Origin: Pyropia yezoensis
Taxonomy: Eukaryota > Rhodophyta > Bangiophyceae > Bangiales > Bangiaceae
Assembly: GCA_009829735.1 (NCBI GenBank)
Contig: CM020619.1
Location: forward strand, 22,340,898-22,404,897
Reading direction: 5' to 3'
DNA: 64,000 nucleotides
Shown: piece by piece, positions 32,261 to 43,200 of the stretch
Layout of the letters: each line of letters opens with the position of its first letter
Numbering within the stretch: position 1 is the first letter of the stretch
Translations under genes and position numbers: made by a program
The notes under the pieces: generated by a model
Databases searched by the model: none
Told to the model about the DNA's origin: nothing
What the model saw: only the letters and a program-made list of their open reading frames with translations

Positions 32261-33857
32261 AGGTGGCAAGGTCTTGATCACTTTGGTTGATGGTCATGAG
32301 GTTGTTGATTTCAGTTTTCTTGGGGATGGCTTTGATGGTCTTGGCCAGCACGCGACTAAGGAGGTCCTGTTTGGGGGCGTGCTTGTCGGGAGCATCTTGT
32401 GGCTGCCTGGAAAAGGCATCAGCCACGGGATTTGAAGTGCCCTTGATGGGGACAATCTTGAACTGGAACTGGTCCAGAAGCTCCAGCCATTTGACTTGAC
32501 GATCGTTGAGCTTTTCTTGGGTTCTTAGGTATCTCAGGGACTCATGGTCGGTGTGGACCTCAAAGGGTCTTCCGTAGAGGTAGCAGCGCCAATGGCGGAT
32601 GGCTTGTACGAATGCAAGAAGTTTTCGTTCACGAATGCTGTAGCGTTGCTCGTGGATGTTGAGAGTTAACGAAAAGTATGCCACTGGACGCCGTCCGCGT
32701 CCGTCATCTTGCGCAAGGACTGCGCCAACAGCATATCCGCTTGCATCGGTAGACACGTAGATTGGATATCTATTGTCGAAAGGCCTTGGTACTGGTGCGG
32801 TTGTTGTCAGATTCTGCAGCTGCTCGAAAGCTTTCTGGGCGTCTGGGGTCCACTCGAAGTCGACATTCCCAGTCAGCCTTGTCAAAGGCGTGGCTACGGC
32901 CGCCATTCCCTTGATAAATCTGCGGTAGAAGTTGACCATACCGAGGAAGGATTGCACGTCCTTTTTGCTTCTCGGTGTTGCCCAAGTACGAATGGCTTGG
33001 ACCTTGTAGTCTTCCATGGAGAAGCCTTTCTCGGAGATGACGTGACCGAGGTAGACCACAGTGGTCCGAGCCAATTGGCACTTGCTCAACTTGGCGTAGA
33101 GCTTGTGTTCTTGTAGTTTGTTGAGTGCTAATCTTAGGTGCTTGATGTGATCGTCATAGGTTTCGCTGTAGACTAGGATGTCGTCGAGGTAGACGCAGAT
33201 GAAGTCGTACAGGTTGGGTCTGAAGACATCGTTCATTAGGTTCATGAAGACCGCGGGTGCATTTGTAAGACCAAAGGGTACGACCGTGAACTCATAGAGT
33301 CCGTACTTGGTTCGAAACGCCGTCAGAGGTATTGTTTCCGGATCAAGGCGAATCTGGTGGTAGCCAGAGCGGAGGTCGCTCTTCGTAAAGTACGTGGCCT
33401 TTCGCAGTTGGTCGAAGATGTCGTCGATGCGTGGTAGTGGATACGCGTTCTTGATGGTTGCCTTGTTCAGGGCCCTGTTGTCGATGCACATTCGCCAGCC
33501 ACCGTCCTTTTTTGCCGCAAAGTGGACGGAAGAGCCCCACGGTGAGGCGCTTGGTTAGATGAATCCCTTCCTTATTAGGACGGCAAGTTGGGTATTGACT
33601 TCTTCGAGCTCCCACTCGGCTAGTCGGTAAATTCCGCTACGACGTGGTTGGGCATCGTCGGTAAGCTTGATGCTCAACTTGTGACTGCGCTCAGGAGGAA
33701 GTCCGTCGGGGAGCTCGTCTGGAAAGACGTCGGCGTATTCTTTGAGAATCTCTTGAACTTCTCTCATGTCGTCGGCGTGTCCCATCGTGATGGCGTTAAT
33801 GTCAAAATTGGTAGAGGGATCTTCGGACTGCAGGTAGATGGCGAAAACCGGGCACCT
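32255..33857 (-). pseudogene. chromovirus reverse transcriptase and RNase H
   Basis: The RT shows YPLPRIDDIFDQL, FTKSDLRSGYHQIR, PFGLTNAPAVFMNLMN and the catalytic VYLDDILVYS. RNase H follows with YVSTDASGYAVGAVL and ERKLLAFVQAIRHWRCYL. The frame is open from 33785 except for TAA at about 33556 (GFI*PSASPWGS, where a Gln is usual). Upstream another in-frame TGA near 33860 separates it from the protease. Confidence 0.85.
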
Positions 33858-34343
33858 TCAGACGAGGTCCCGTGCGAGACGTTGCCGACTGATCAGGGGT
33901 TCGGGCTTCTTGAGGGAGGCTGTGATAGAGATGTTCTTGTAGTTGAACTCGAAGGAGATCTTGTTTCTCTTGTTGTTAATTTTGGCGTCCTTGTCATCGC
34001 GCCACTTCTTTCCCAGGATGAGGTCGTAGGCGTTTAAGTCACATACAGCAAATCGTAGTCGTTCTTGGTACGGTCCAATGTGAATCTCAAGTGGTTCAAC
34101 GGTTTCAGAGAGGACATGAGAGCGGCCATCCGGCATGCTTGCCGCAAAGTCCGTTTCCTTAGTGTTCACAAGCAGGGAGGTCACGAGGCGCCTTGAGACG
34201 AATTGGATTGGAGATCCGTCGTCAAACAGCACCTCAATAACTTTGCCATTGACAGAAGCAGTAGAAAGCAGAAGCCCGAGTCGCAGGCCTTCAAACGGTG
34301 ACGACATATTTTCAGGAACCGAAGAAGCGTCTTTCACAAATGT
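33858..34343 (-). pseudogene. chromovirus aspartic protease fragment
   Basis: The retropepsin core reads VLFDDGSPIQFVSRRL. The usual DTGA/DSGA motif is DDGSP. Later the fold shows LRFAVCDLNAYDLILGKKW. It has no upstream gag; the sequence joins unrelated DNA at 34343. Confidence 0.75.
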
Positions 34344-34351
34344 TGATGACG

Positions 34352-34502
34352 GTTTGTAGCAATATGGATGACCGTATTGTGACCCTAATACAGGGGGACT
34401 ACTTGTAACCCTTAACTTTCAATTTGGGAGTCCGTATTGGTCACTGTATCTATAAGTTACGTATGACCAGAGGGACTTGCATCTTGGGGTGGAGGGTAGT
34501 TA
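34352..34502 (+). repeat. 150-bp repeat, inverted partner of 27534-27684
   Basis: It begins TGTAGCAATATGGATGACCG and ends GGGTAGTTAG. It lies between the truncated chromovirus and the transposase remnant. A terminal inverted repeat of that transposon is the best guess. Confidence 0.55.
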
Positions 34503-34646
34503 GTAGTGTCTCCGAGGGTTTATAACGAGGGGGCCGGCGGCGAATCCAACGCCGGCCATGGCAGAACAACAAACCCCTCCCATTTGGGCCCCCATCTTGG
34601 TCCCGTGACTTGCGCTCCAAGGACAGCAACCTTGGCCTCCCGGTGA

Positions 34647-35021
34647 CGTTGGTGTTGATCCCCCTTGGTGAGTGTTCCCTGGGAGTGGACGTGCAGCGGA
34701 TACCTGTTGTGCTACACGGTAGCGCATCCGGAATCGAGTCCCATAGAGATGGTTTGGGGCAATCTGAAGGTCGCATTGCAGCGCTCCAACACGGATTTTT
34801 CGCTGGCCCGGTTGCAGCAGCTCGTTCAGCGGGAGTTTGAGCGGATTAACCCTGAGGTTTGAGGGCGCTGCGAGGACCATGCGGAGAAGATGGAGAACTT
34901 CTATTGTACAGCGGCGGCTGCTGCGGACGAGAAGGTCTCAGATCTTGAGTCTAGCGATCTGGAGATACGTAGCGGGAGCGAGGATGTGTCGGAGAGTGAC
35001 GAAGAGGATATGGAGTGCTGA
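34647..35021 (+). pseudogene. DDE transposase C-terminal remnant (Tc1/IS630-like)
   Basis: The frame reads YTVAHPESSPIEMVWGNLK, close to the HPELNPIEMVW motif that carries the third acidic residue in Tc1/IS630-type DDE enzymes. SLARLQQLVQREFERI follows. A TGA at 34860-34862 stands where a Trp is usual (PEV*GRCEDH). The frame then goes on to an acidic end (SGSEDVSESDEEDMEC) at 35021. The catalytic N-terminal half is missing. Confidence 0.6.
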
Positions 35022-36337
35022 TACAGACTTGTGGTTGTGTGATGCTATGGTTGGGGGGGTGCGACTAAAATTTTCAGTGCTGTAGGTAGGAGTACACCTT
35101 CACGGTTGGAACCATGCTTTGTACCGCGAGTTGGCCGACTGGCCGGTGAACGGCGATGAGATCCCCCGTAACAGCTGGCTCCGACGGGAATGCTGTTTCC
35201 GTGCTGTCACGGCGGTGAACGCCGGACGCCACATACCCATCGGCGGCGGCCGTTCACGGTCGCGGTGGCGGGTGATGGCGCCCGCTGCGAACCAGCCGCC
35301 GAAAGGCGGTGGTGAACCGCGGCACACGCCGGGATGGTCGGTCGGGGCGAGGGAAAGAGTCGCCGGGCAGAGGGAGCTCTGAGGGGGGGGCGGAAAGCCC
35401 GCGACTCTCAGTCACACGCTTGGATAGCTAGCCGCGCGGCAGCACCCACGACTCCGTGGCAGCAGGAAGGCCTTGGTCCCTGGCGGTGGTGTGGTTGCGG
35501 GTGGATCGTGTCCTGGCGAATGCCTGCGGGGCGGGGGGGATATGGTAGTGGGTCCGACGATATCGAAGTGGATGACCTGAGCTGATGTTTCAGTATTTCA
35601 AAATGAAGCCCCCCTTACACCTATTTTCATGCTGCGATCTATTCGCGACAACCGAGTGAAGACCGGGCATCGCGCGCTTCGCGTGAGAAATGGGCACACG
35701 AAGGCACCCAGCCGCTCCCGTGAGGCAGCATGCATAAAAAATTCTTGCCATAGGGAGCAGTACGCCGGTGTTGGACCATCCTACAAAGCTTCAACTCGAT
35801 GTCTTAAAGAACGGTCGTGCAGGAACCGGAAGCCCACGGGCCTAGCAATATGGAATCGACTTTAAGTACTAGCCCAAGAGGTTGGAGACCCTCGAACAAT
35901 TGTGCGTGGCCCTGCTGGCCAACACGCTGGCCGGGGCCTTCGTCGGCCGACGTCACAGGAACGAATTTGCCCGGTCAGCAGTGCTTCAAGACAGCCATGT
36001 CTGGCGCTGTGTTGAGCGCCGTGCGAGCGTCGGCCGCGCGTGCAACCCAGCTTTCAACCTCGGTTTATTCACCCACTACGCCACCTTCGTGACGTTGCCA
36101 CTGCGTAGACTGCTTGTCATTGCCTCCACGCAACCTACTGGTCGTGGTCACCCTCTTATTTTCCCTCATCCTCAGCACTCGCAGTCGCGACAGGGTCCGT
36201 GCTCGCTTCCTCGGCTCTGCTGCCTGCCGGTGTTCCGTCGCTGCTCCTCGGCTTGCCACTTGTTGAGCGGGCCCCACGTCGCCCGCCTCTCGCCTGTGGT
36301 CCTGGGCTTGTTGCGCGCTTACCCCGTGCCCGCCGCC
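35022..36337. other. intergenic and 5' region of eIF6
   Basis: An 87-codon ORF (35119-35382) shows no known motif. An open frame continues upstream of eIF6 from 35882, but it has no conserved residues and reads like 5' UTR in GC-rich DNA. Confidence 0.45.
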
Positions 36338-37075
36338 ATGGCGACTCGCTGTTTGTTTGAGAACAGCAACGAGATTGGGGTGTTTTCCGTCCTCACCAAC
36401 TCCTACTGTGTGGTGGCTATTGGCGGGTCGGAGAACTTCTACTCCGTCTTTGAAGCCGAGTTGGCCGAGCACGTCCCGGTCGTACACGCTTCCATTGCTG
36501 GCTGTCGAGTGGTGGGCCGCCTAGCGGTAGGGAACAAGAATGGGCTACTCCTGCCCAACTCGACGACTGACCAGGAGCTATTGCACCTGCGCAACTCACT
36601 GCCCGATTCGGTCAAGGTACAGCGCACGGAGGAGCGGCTGTCGGCGCTTGGCAACTGCGTGGCGGCCAACGACTACGTGGCGCTGACACATACGGACCTT
36701 GACCGGGAGACGGAGGAGCTGGTTGCGGACGTGCTGGGTGTGGAGGTGCTGCGGCACTCGATTGCGGGGGAAGTGCTAGTTGGCTCCTTCTGCAACTTTA
36801 CCAACCAGGGCGGGCTGGTGCATCCCATGACCACCCTCGAGGACCTGGACGAGCTCTCCTCCCTGCTGCAGGTGCCCCTTGTGGCGGGGACGGTCAACCG
36901 CGGCTCAGAGGTGATTGGGGCGGGGATGGTGGCCAACGACTGGAGCGCGTTTTGTGGGCTGGACACCACGTCGACCGAGCTGTCCCTGATCGAGAGCGTA
37001 TTCAAGCTGCGGGACGCGCGGCCGTCGGCGTTGGTCAACCAAATGCGCGGCAGCCTCATCGACCAACTTTCATAG
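36338..37075 (+). CDS. EIF6: eukaryotic translation initiation factor 6
   Basis: This is an anti-association factor that binds the 60S subunit and acts in its late nucleolar and cytoplasmic maturation. The 245 residues match the usual length of eIF6 exactly. The protein begins [17 protein letters not shown]. It shows the repeated pentein pattern: [68 protein letters not shown], and [20 protein letters not shown] with DW and [15 protein letters not shown]. The start lies in GCCGCCATGG, a strong context, and fits the family N-terminus, so the longer frame upstream is not used. There is no intron. It is convergent with the SWR1-type gene, leaving 176 bp between stops. Confidence 0.97.
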   Translation: MATRCLFENSNEIGVFSVLTNSYCVVAIGGSENFYSVFEAELAEHVPVVHASIAGCRVVGRLAVGNKNGLLLPNSTTDQELLHLRNSLPDSVKVQRTEERLSALGNCVAANDYVALTHTDLDRETEELVADVLGVEVLRHSIAGEVLVGSFCNFTNQGGLVHPMTTLEDLDELSSLLQVPLVAGTVNRGSEVIGAGMVANDWSAFCGLDTTSTELSLIESVFKLRDARPSALVNQMRGSLIDQLS

Positions 37076-37251
37076 GGGCGGGATTGCACCCGTGGCACCC
37101 GCCGACAAGGCGTCCCAGCGCACGGGCTCCAGGAGATTGCACCGGCAACACGGATCGCGGAGCAAGTCGCTTGGATTGAAAAAAAAAACAGGGAACATCA
37201 AGATCATTGCACAAAGCACGCATTCGCGATGCGTGAGGGCAGCCACCATAC

Positions 37252-40200
37252 CTAAGATTTCTTGTTAATGACGCCGCCCGGACGTGGTGCGGCCGATATT
37301 GGCAGGCCGGGAACGGCGGGCGTAGGCGGCCCCGCCGGCGGTTGCACCCCAGTGGGCATGGTGGCTGCTCCGAGAGGCTGGCCCAACGTCGGTCGACTAT
37401 TGACACTCAGCGCATAGGCCGCGGGCGCCAACTGCGGGGAAGCGGCCACGGCCAGCGACGCCCCGCGACCAGCACCAGCGCTAGCAGGCACCGCATACGG
37501 TGGGCGGACTGCGCCATGGGGCAGGCCCGGCGGGACAACAACGCCTTGTCCAGCAAGCGCCTTTTTCATCCGCTTTTTGGGCGGGAGCCCCGCGGCCGAG
37601 GCCGCCATCGCATCACCTCCGCGAAGAAGAGCACCAGGGACGCCTTGGCCCATCGTCCCAGCGAGCGGCGGCACGGCATGGCTGGGCATGCCTCGACCCG
37701 CCCCTACACCTCGACCTGCCGTAGTGCCTCTGCCCAGACCACCCCGTCCGACAGCACCGCCGCGAACAACGGGAGCGCCACGTCCAACGGAAGCACCGCG
37801 GCCGACGGCAGCGCCCCTGCCAGCCACACCACCTCGCCCTGCACCACCACCACGCCCCGACGGGGTGCCTCGACCCACGCCTGCGCCACGGCCTATACCA
37901 CCGGCTACCTTAGCAGCAGGGGGCGCAGCGCTTTTTGGCGGCAACAGGCCACTGCTGCCGCTCGAGATGACACCTGCATGCAAACGGGCCATGGACGGCG
38001 GCGCGCCAGCTGACTTGGCGCCAGCAGGACCAGCAACCCCTGCAGTGCTTGCGCTTGCCGCTAGGGGCAGTCCCCGAGCGCCACCGCGGGCAGTCCTTGG
38101 TGCAGCAGCCGCAGCGGCAGAGCGTGCGAGGAGGTGCGCTCGATGAGGGTCCGTTAACGGACGCAGGAACGGTCGTCGGCGTCGAGCAATGGCAGCCGGT
38201 GTTGTCTCCGTCGACTTAAAACCCGGCTTATGATGCTCCGACACACGAATCGACGCAGCAATGACGCCAGGTAGGGGGATGGAGAACGACACATCCGGTC
38301 GACCAGAAGGGCTCGCTCGACCAGCAGAATCGACAACCCCGGGACCGGCATCAGCTCCAGGCCGGCTGTGGGGTCCAGCGGCAGCAGAGGGAGAAACAGC
38401 AGCGGCCGTGGCTGCAGCAATTGAGCTCAACGCTCCTGTGCCGGCAGAGAACCGTAATAGCTTGGCAGACCCAGTAGCGTGGGATGGATGAGTGGGCGCA
38501 AGCGTGGGCGTGGTCGCTGGTGACTGCCGCGTGTCCCCAACGGCCCTCTTGGGGTTTCGAGGCGCAGACGCCATCGACGAGAGCGCCAGCAGCTGCCGCG
38601 AGAGAACCTCCACATCGCCGACACGGGGTGCTTCGTAGAGCGCCTCTGCCGCTTGCATGGCCTGGTTCACTGAGTGTTGCTGCAGCTGCTTCGCAGCTGC
38701 GGCGGAGCCCGCCGCAGGGTGCTTAGCTGCCGGGCGCCCCGCAACTGGCGGCAAGCCGCCCGATACCGCGCCAGAAGGAGAACCAGCCTCAGGGGTACCT
38801 CCTTGCCCATCCCCACGCACGTTGGTTGAAGCAGCAGTTACCACACGATAGCGCACGCTGCACTCCAGGCAGGACCGTGTTCGGCGCACACCAGCACGTG
38901 CAAGTGGATCAGAGGCCAACGCATCTGCCACCAGCTGCATGTTTGGCCCGAGTTGGCCAACGAGTCGCAGCAACAAAGCCTCTTCCTCGCGTGTCCAGTT
39001 CTGCCTTCCCGAGATGGGCACCAGTAATCCCCCAGAAGGAGCTGCTGCAGCAGAGCCGGCCTGACGAGCCAACTGAGCCTTCGTTGGCGGTCGAGGCTTG
39101 CGACCAGTCACCTTGCGGCCGCCGGGTGTCTGAGCAGCCAGCTTGCCAGCCTTCTCCCGAGGGCGTTTGACACCACCCATTCCAGGCTGCACACCGCCAG
39201 GCACCCGACCTCCAGCATTGATTACACCGTTCGCTTCAGCCCCGCGGCCAGCGCCCATGCCCGGCACAGGGCCTGCTGAGTCGTTCCGGACTGATGTACC
39301 ACCACCGGACGAATGAGCCTTTTGAACAGTAGCAGCACCGCGACCAGCAATAGGAATCTTACCCAGTGGCACCCCACCGCGGTGAACCAGCGCACCAGCA
39401 CGCCCACCAGGACGCACGGACGCTGTGGCGGCTGCGGTGGTGGACGACACCCCGCCGGCTGATGAGCCCAATGCGGGCGATGCCGTTGACGCAACTGCGT
39501 CCACAGCCGCTGAATCGTGGAGAAGGCTGGTCAGCTGAGCATTCTCCCGCGCAGCAGCTTCGCGCGCGAGCGCGTCGCGCACACGCGCCTCGTGGGCAGC
39601 GGCTGCTCGCGCGGCGGCGGCGGCGGCAGCCTCCCGCTGCCGATTGGCATGCACAATCGCCTTGTCCCGTTGACGACGCGTAGCGCGCGGAGTGCGCCCC
39701 AAGCGGCTGTAGGCGTGCGGGAAGAAGGCGGCGTCCTCGGCACACTCCAAGCCGCTTGCTGCTGTGCCCGCCACAACCGCAGATACACGCAGCTCGTCCG
39801 GGTGGCAATCGGCTCGAAGGCCACCATACACGCGCCACGCTGAGGCCCGCGTAGATGCGACCTCAGCAAGAGCACCAGTAAGCTGCTCCTGGTACTTGTC
39901 TGGCGTGGAAAGTACGTACGTCAACGGCGCTGTGTCGTCACGGTACAATGAGTCGGGCAAATGGGGCTCGTACTCCTCGCATACGGAGACTTGAACCCAG
40001 GAGCGGTTATTGTGGGTGTTCGGGGAGAAGGCACCGGGTTTCGGCAGCGCAACACCAGTAGCACCGGCAGGCTGAAGGACGCCAACGGGGTTGTGTGGGC
40101 CCACGCCAGTTGCGCGTCCACCAGGCCCGGTGCACTCGCCTCGCCCATCTGCTGCTGCTGCACTGCTAATGTTTCCCGTCCTCCTCCCCAATCCGTTTCC

Positions 40201-43200
40201 CGACTCGGTGTTGACGCTGGCAGACCTCAGCAGCTTACCGACGGGTCCACCAGCCGTGTCGCCTACGAGCTGCCCGTCAAGAGCAACCAGCGCGGGGTCA
40301 GCCCTGTCATCATTCGAAGAACAGCCATCAACGACATGATGGAGGCCATCAGGAGCAGCCAACTCCGCCTGATCCTCGCAGTCATCGCTGACAACATCAC
40401 AGGGATCTTGAATCTCGAGTTCCCCGCGAGATCGACGGGCCAACATTGCCTCTAATGAGAGACCGTGCTGCCAATCGCCGCCTTGCGCCTCACTAGTGGC
40501 TGCAACACCATCTACGCCATCAGTGACGGCAGCCGACTGCGACTCCACGAAGTGGAGCGCAAACCGTTGCAGACATGTCAGCGCCTGCTCCGTTGCCTTG
40601 CCTGAATCATCAGGGGGCTCCGCATCCTCAGTGCTGCCCTCAAAGCCAGCGCCGGTAGGGGTGGGAACGATAGAGCCCGTACCCAAAGAGGCCTCGTCTG
40701 CAGGAAAGTCCACGGCCCGAGCGCGCGCCTGCTTACGGGCAATGCGAGCCGCAAGCAACTTGGTCTCGTCGTCATCCACTAGCGACACAGCCCCAGGATC
40801 TCCACCAAGGGCAACCCCGGAGGAATCCGAGGTTGGGACATTCGACCACGCAGCCGCCGCCCCAGCTGTCGCAGCCCTTGACAAAGAGGGAATGAGGGCC
40901 GAGAGGGGCGTGGAAGAACGCACACTCGCCCTGGGCACAACGGCACCCGCGCCAGGACTGCTGACCCCAGAGGACGGCGCAGGGGGCGATGGGGACGGTG
41001 CAGCAGTAGCGTCTTTGACCTGTACAACACCAGCACCACCGGGCTCGCCAGCAGCTCCAGCACCAGCAACCGGCGTTGCGGCAGGCGCGCTCGAGAGCAA
41101 GTCCAGGAAGTCCACGCGACCGCCCGACCGTTGCCGCACATTGTCAGCCGTGAACTGCGCTTCGGTGATGACCGCCGACTCGAGTGATCGCTTCTGGCTG
41201 GCTTTCTGCAGGATCTTTTCCTCCACTGTGCTTGCAGACACAAGGCGAATGACGCGCACAGGCCGCGTCTGCCCGATACGGTGAACACGGTCCTGAGCCT
41301 GCGCATCCATGGCAGGATTCCAGTCCGAATCGTAGAATACCACCGTGTCCGCCCCCACCAGGTTGAGGCCCACGCCCCCCGACCGGGTAGTGAGGATCAT
41401 GACAAAAACACGCGAATCACCGTTGAAGCGGGAGACAAGCCGCTGCCGATTTTCTGGTGGCGTTGTCCCGTCAAGGCGAAGATAGGGGTACCCATGAAGG
41501 GACAGGAAAGACTCCAGGATGTCCAGCATCCGGTTCATCTGGGTGAAGATCAGCACGCGGTGCCCGCCCGCCTTCAATTCACGTAGTAAGTTGGCGAGAA
41601 CCTGCAACTTGCCGCAATCCCATTGCACCAGTCGAGCGTCTGGCAAGGCCACCATGGAACGCACAAGCGCCGGTCGAGTCACCTGCGACAACCCCTGAGT
41701 GTCAGCCGCGATTAAGCGTACGTCCATCGCGGCCCGCCGCCGCTCGTCGGTGTCATGGCAATACCGGATGTCTGGCGTGGCGGCCATGGCGGAAGTGATG
41801 CAGGTGCCAAAATGCTCGCTCAACCGATGGGTGCCGCCAGCAACGTCCGACCATGTGCGTGTTAGCTGCAACAGAAAATCAGAGTAGGTGTCCCACCTCC
41901 CGATCGCATGAGCTGCCCAAGCGCGAGATATCACGCTTACTGGGAACGTAACGACATCGCGTACATCACGGCCGTACATGCCTCGGCTCTGGCACCGCAG
42001 GCGAGAGAGCGCCGCGTGCCGAAGTAGCACCAGTTGCCGAAAAGATGCCTCCTTCTTGGCCGCCGACCGCCCCGCCGCGTCATCGGGCAAGGCCTCACCG
42101 GCGGAATGACCCGCGAGAGCCGACTGCTCCTGTGTGCTGTGGACGGGTGGGTCCGAGGCACCCGGTGCAAAGGGCGCCAGCGGTACAACGCCCGCTGCAG
42201 CCTCGGCCTCAGCGTCGTCACACAAACGAGAGGCCGCAGCAGTCTGCCATTCACCGCTCCAGCCGCGGACCTCCTCCCCAATTAAATCCAGATTGGTTTG
42301 CCGCAGCCTTGGGGATAGCCACGAAGAGCTGCTACGCCGCAGCCACTGCCAGTCCTCCTGTACCCCCTGCTCGGCAGACTCGTCCACAAAAAATTTCATA
42401 GGAGAATCCCGTTCAGGGGCGCAAGACCGCCAAGCAACCACCCCGGGATGACCAAAAGCGAAGAACGCCTGGTCAGCAGAAGACGTGTGGGCGCAGAGCG
42501 ACAAGGGCGGCCAGTCCTCCTCGCTGGACCAGCTGCCAAGACCGTCACACGGTCTCTGAGTCGCAACCGGGTACACCGCCGAGTACGCGGCCGCACCCAC
42601 AACCAACCGTGGGACGGGCACCGCCAAGGCTGAGAGGTGAAATGGGGACACAATGGGCCGGCCATCAAACAGGTCGGGGTGGTTGCACACCTTGCGCAGC
42701 TGCATCAAAACATTCATGACAGCTAGGTAGTCACCTCCGGTCAGTGCCGCGGCAGTGTCACCGCGAGCCATGAAGTCCTCGTACAACCGACGTTGACGGC
42801 GGGACAGTGCCACCCGAATGACGTGCTCCGTCTTCGGCGGAAGCCCCTTCTCCACATCACTTTTGAGTCGGCGCAAGAGGAATGGGCGCAGCACCGTGTG
42901 CAGCCGGCCAACAACCCCAGCAGCAGCAGCTTCGCCAGGAGTGGGAGCGCTCGAGAGGCCTGCGCGCCCACGACTCAACGAGTCCGGCGGATCGTGCGTT
43001 CGATCGTCCCCGGGCTCCATAAGTTCGGTGTCCTTGGCAGCCGCCGCGCTGTCCAGCGGCACAGAAAACCACTCCTTAAACTGGGTATGCGACTGAAAGA
43101 CGTCGGGCATGAGAAAGTGGAGCAGAGCCCACAGCTCCATCACCGAATTCTGAAGCGGCGTTCCAGTCAGAAGCAGCCGGCGCTGAGACTTGAAGCTCAC

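Larger units (their letters stand above)
29964..34343 (-). mobile_element. Ty3/gypsy chromovirus, 5'-truncated and decayed
   Basis: On the minus strand it has protease, reverse transcriptase, RNase H, integrase, chromodomain, polypurine tract and 3' LTR. gag and the 5' LTR are missing. The body is cut at about 34343, next to the DNA-transposon remnant. Two in-frame stops and one frameshift show that it is not autonomous. Confidence 0.85.

Noticed and set aside
27534..34502. The 150-bp inverted pair as LTRs of one element
   Set aside because: The copies are inverted, not direct, and the chromovirus between them has its own LTR at 29964-30836.
35882..36337. N-terminal extension of eIF6 by 152 codons
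   Set aside because: eIF6 has a fixed N-terminus (MATRC…) and length 245. The extension has no conserved feature and the ATG at 36338 has a strong context.
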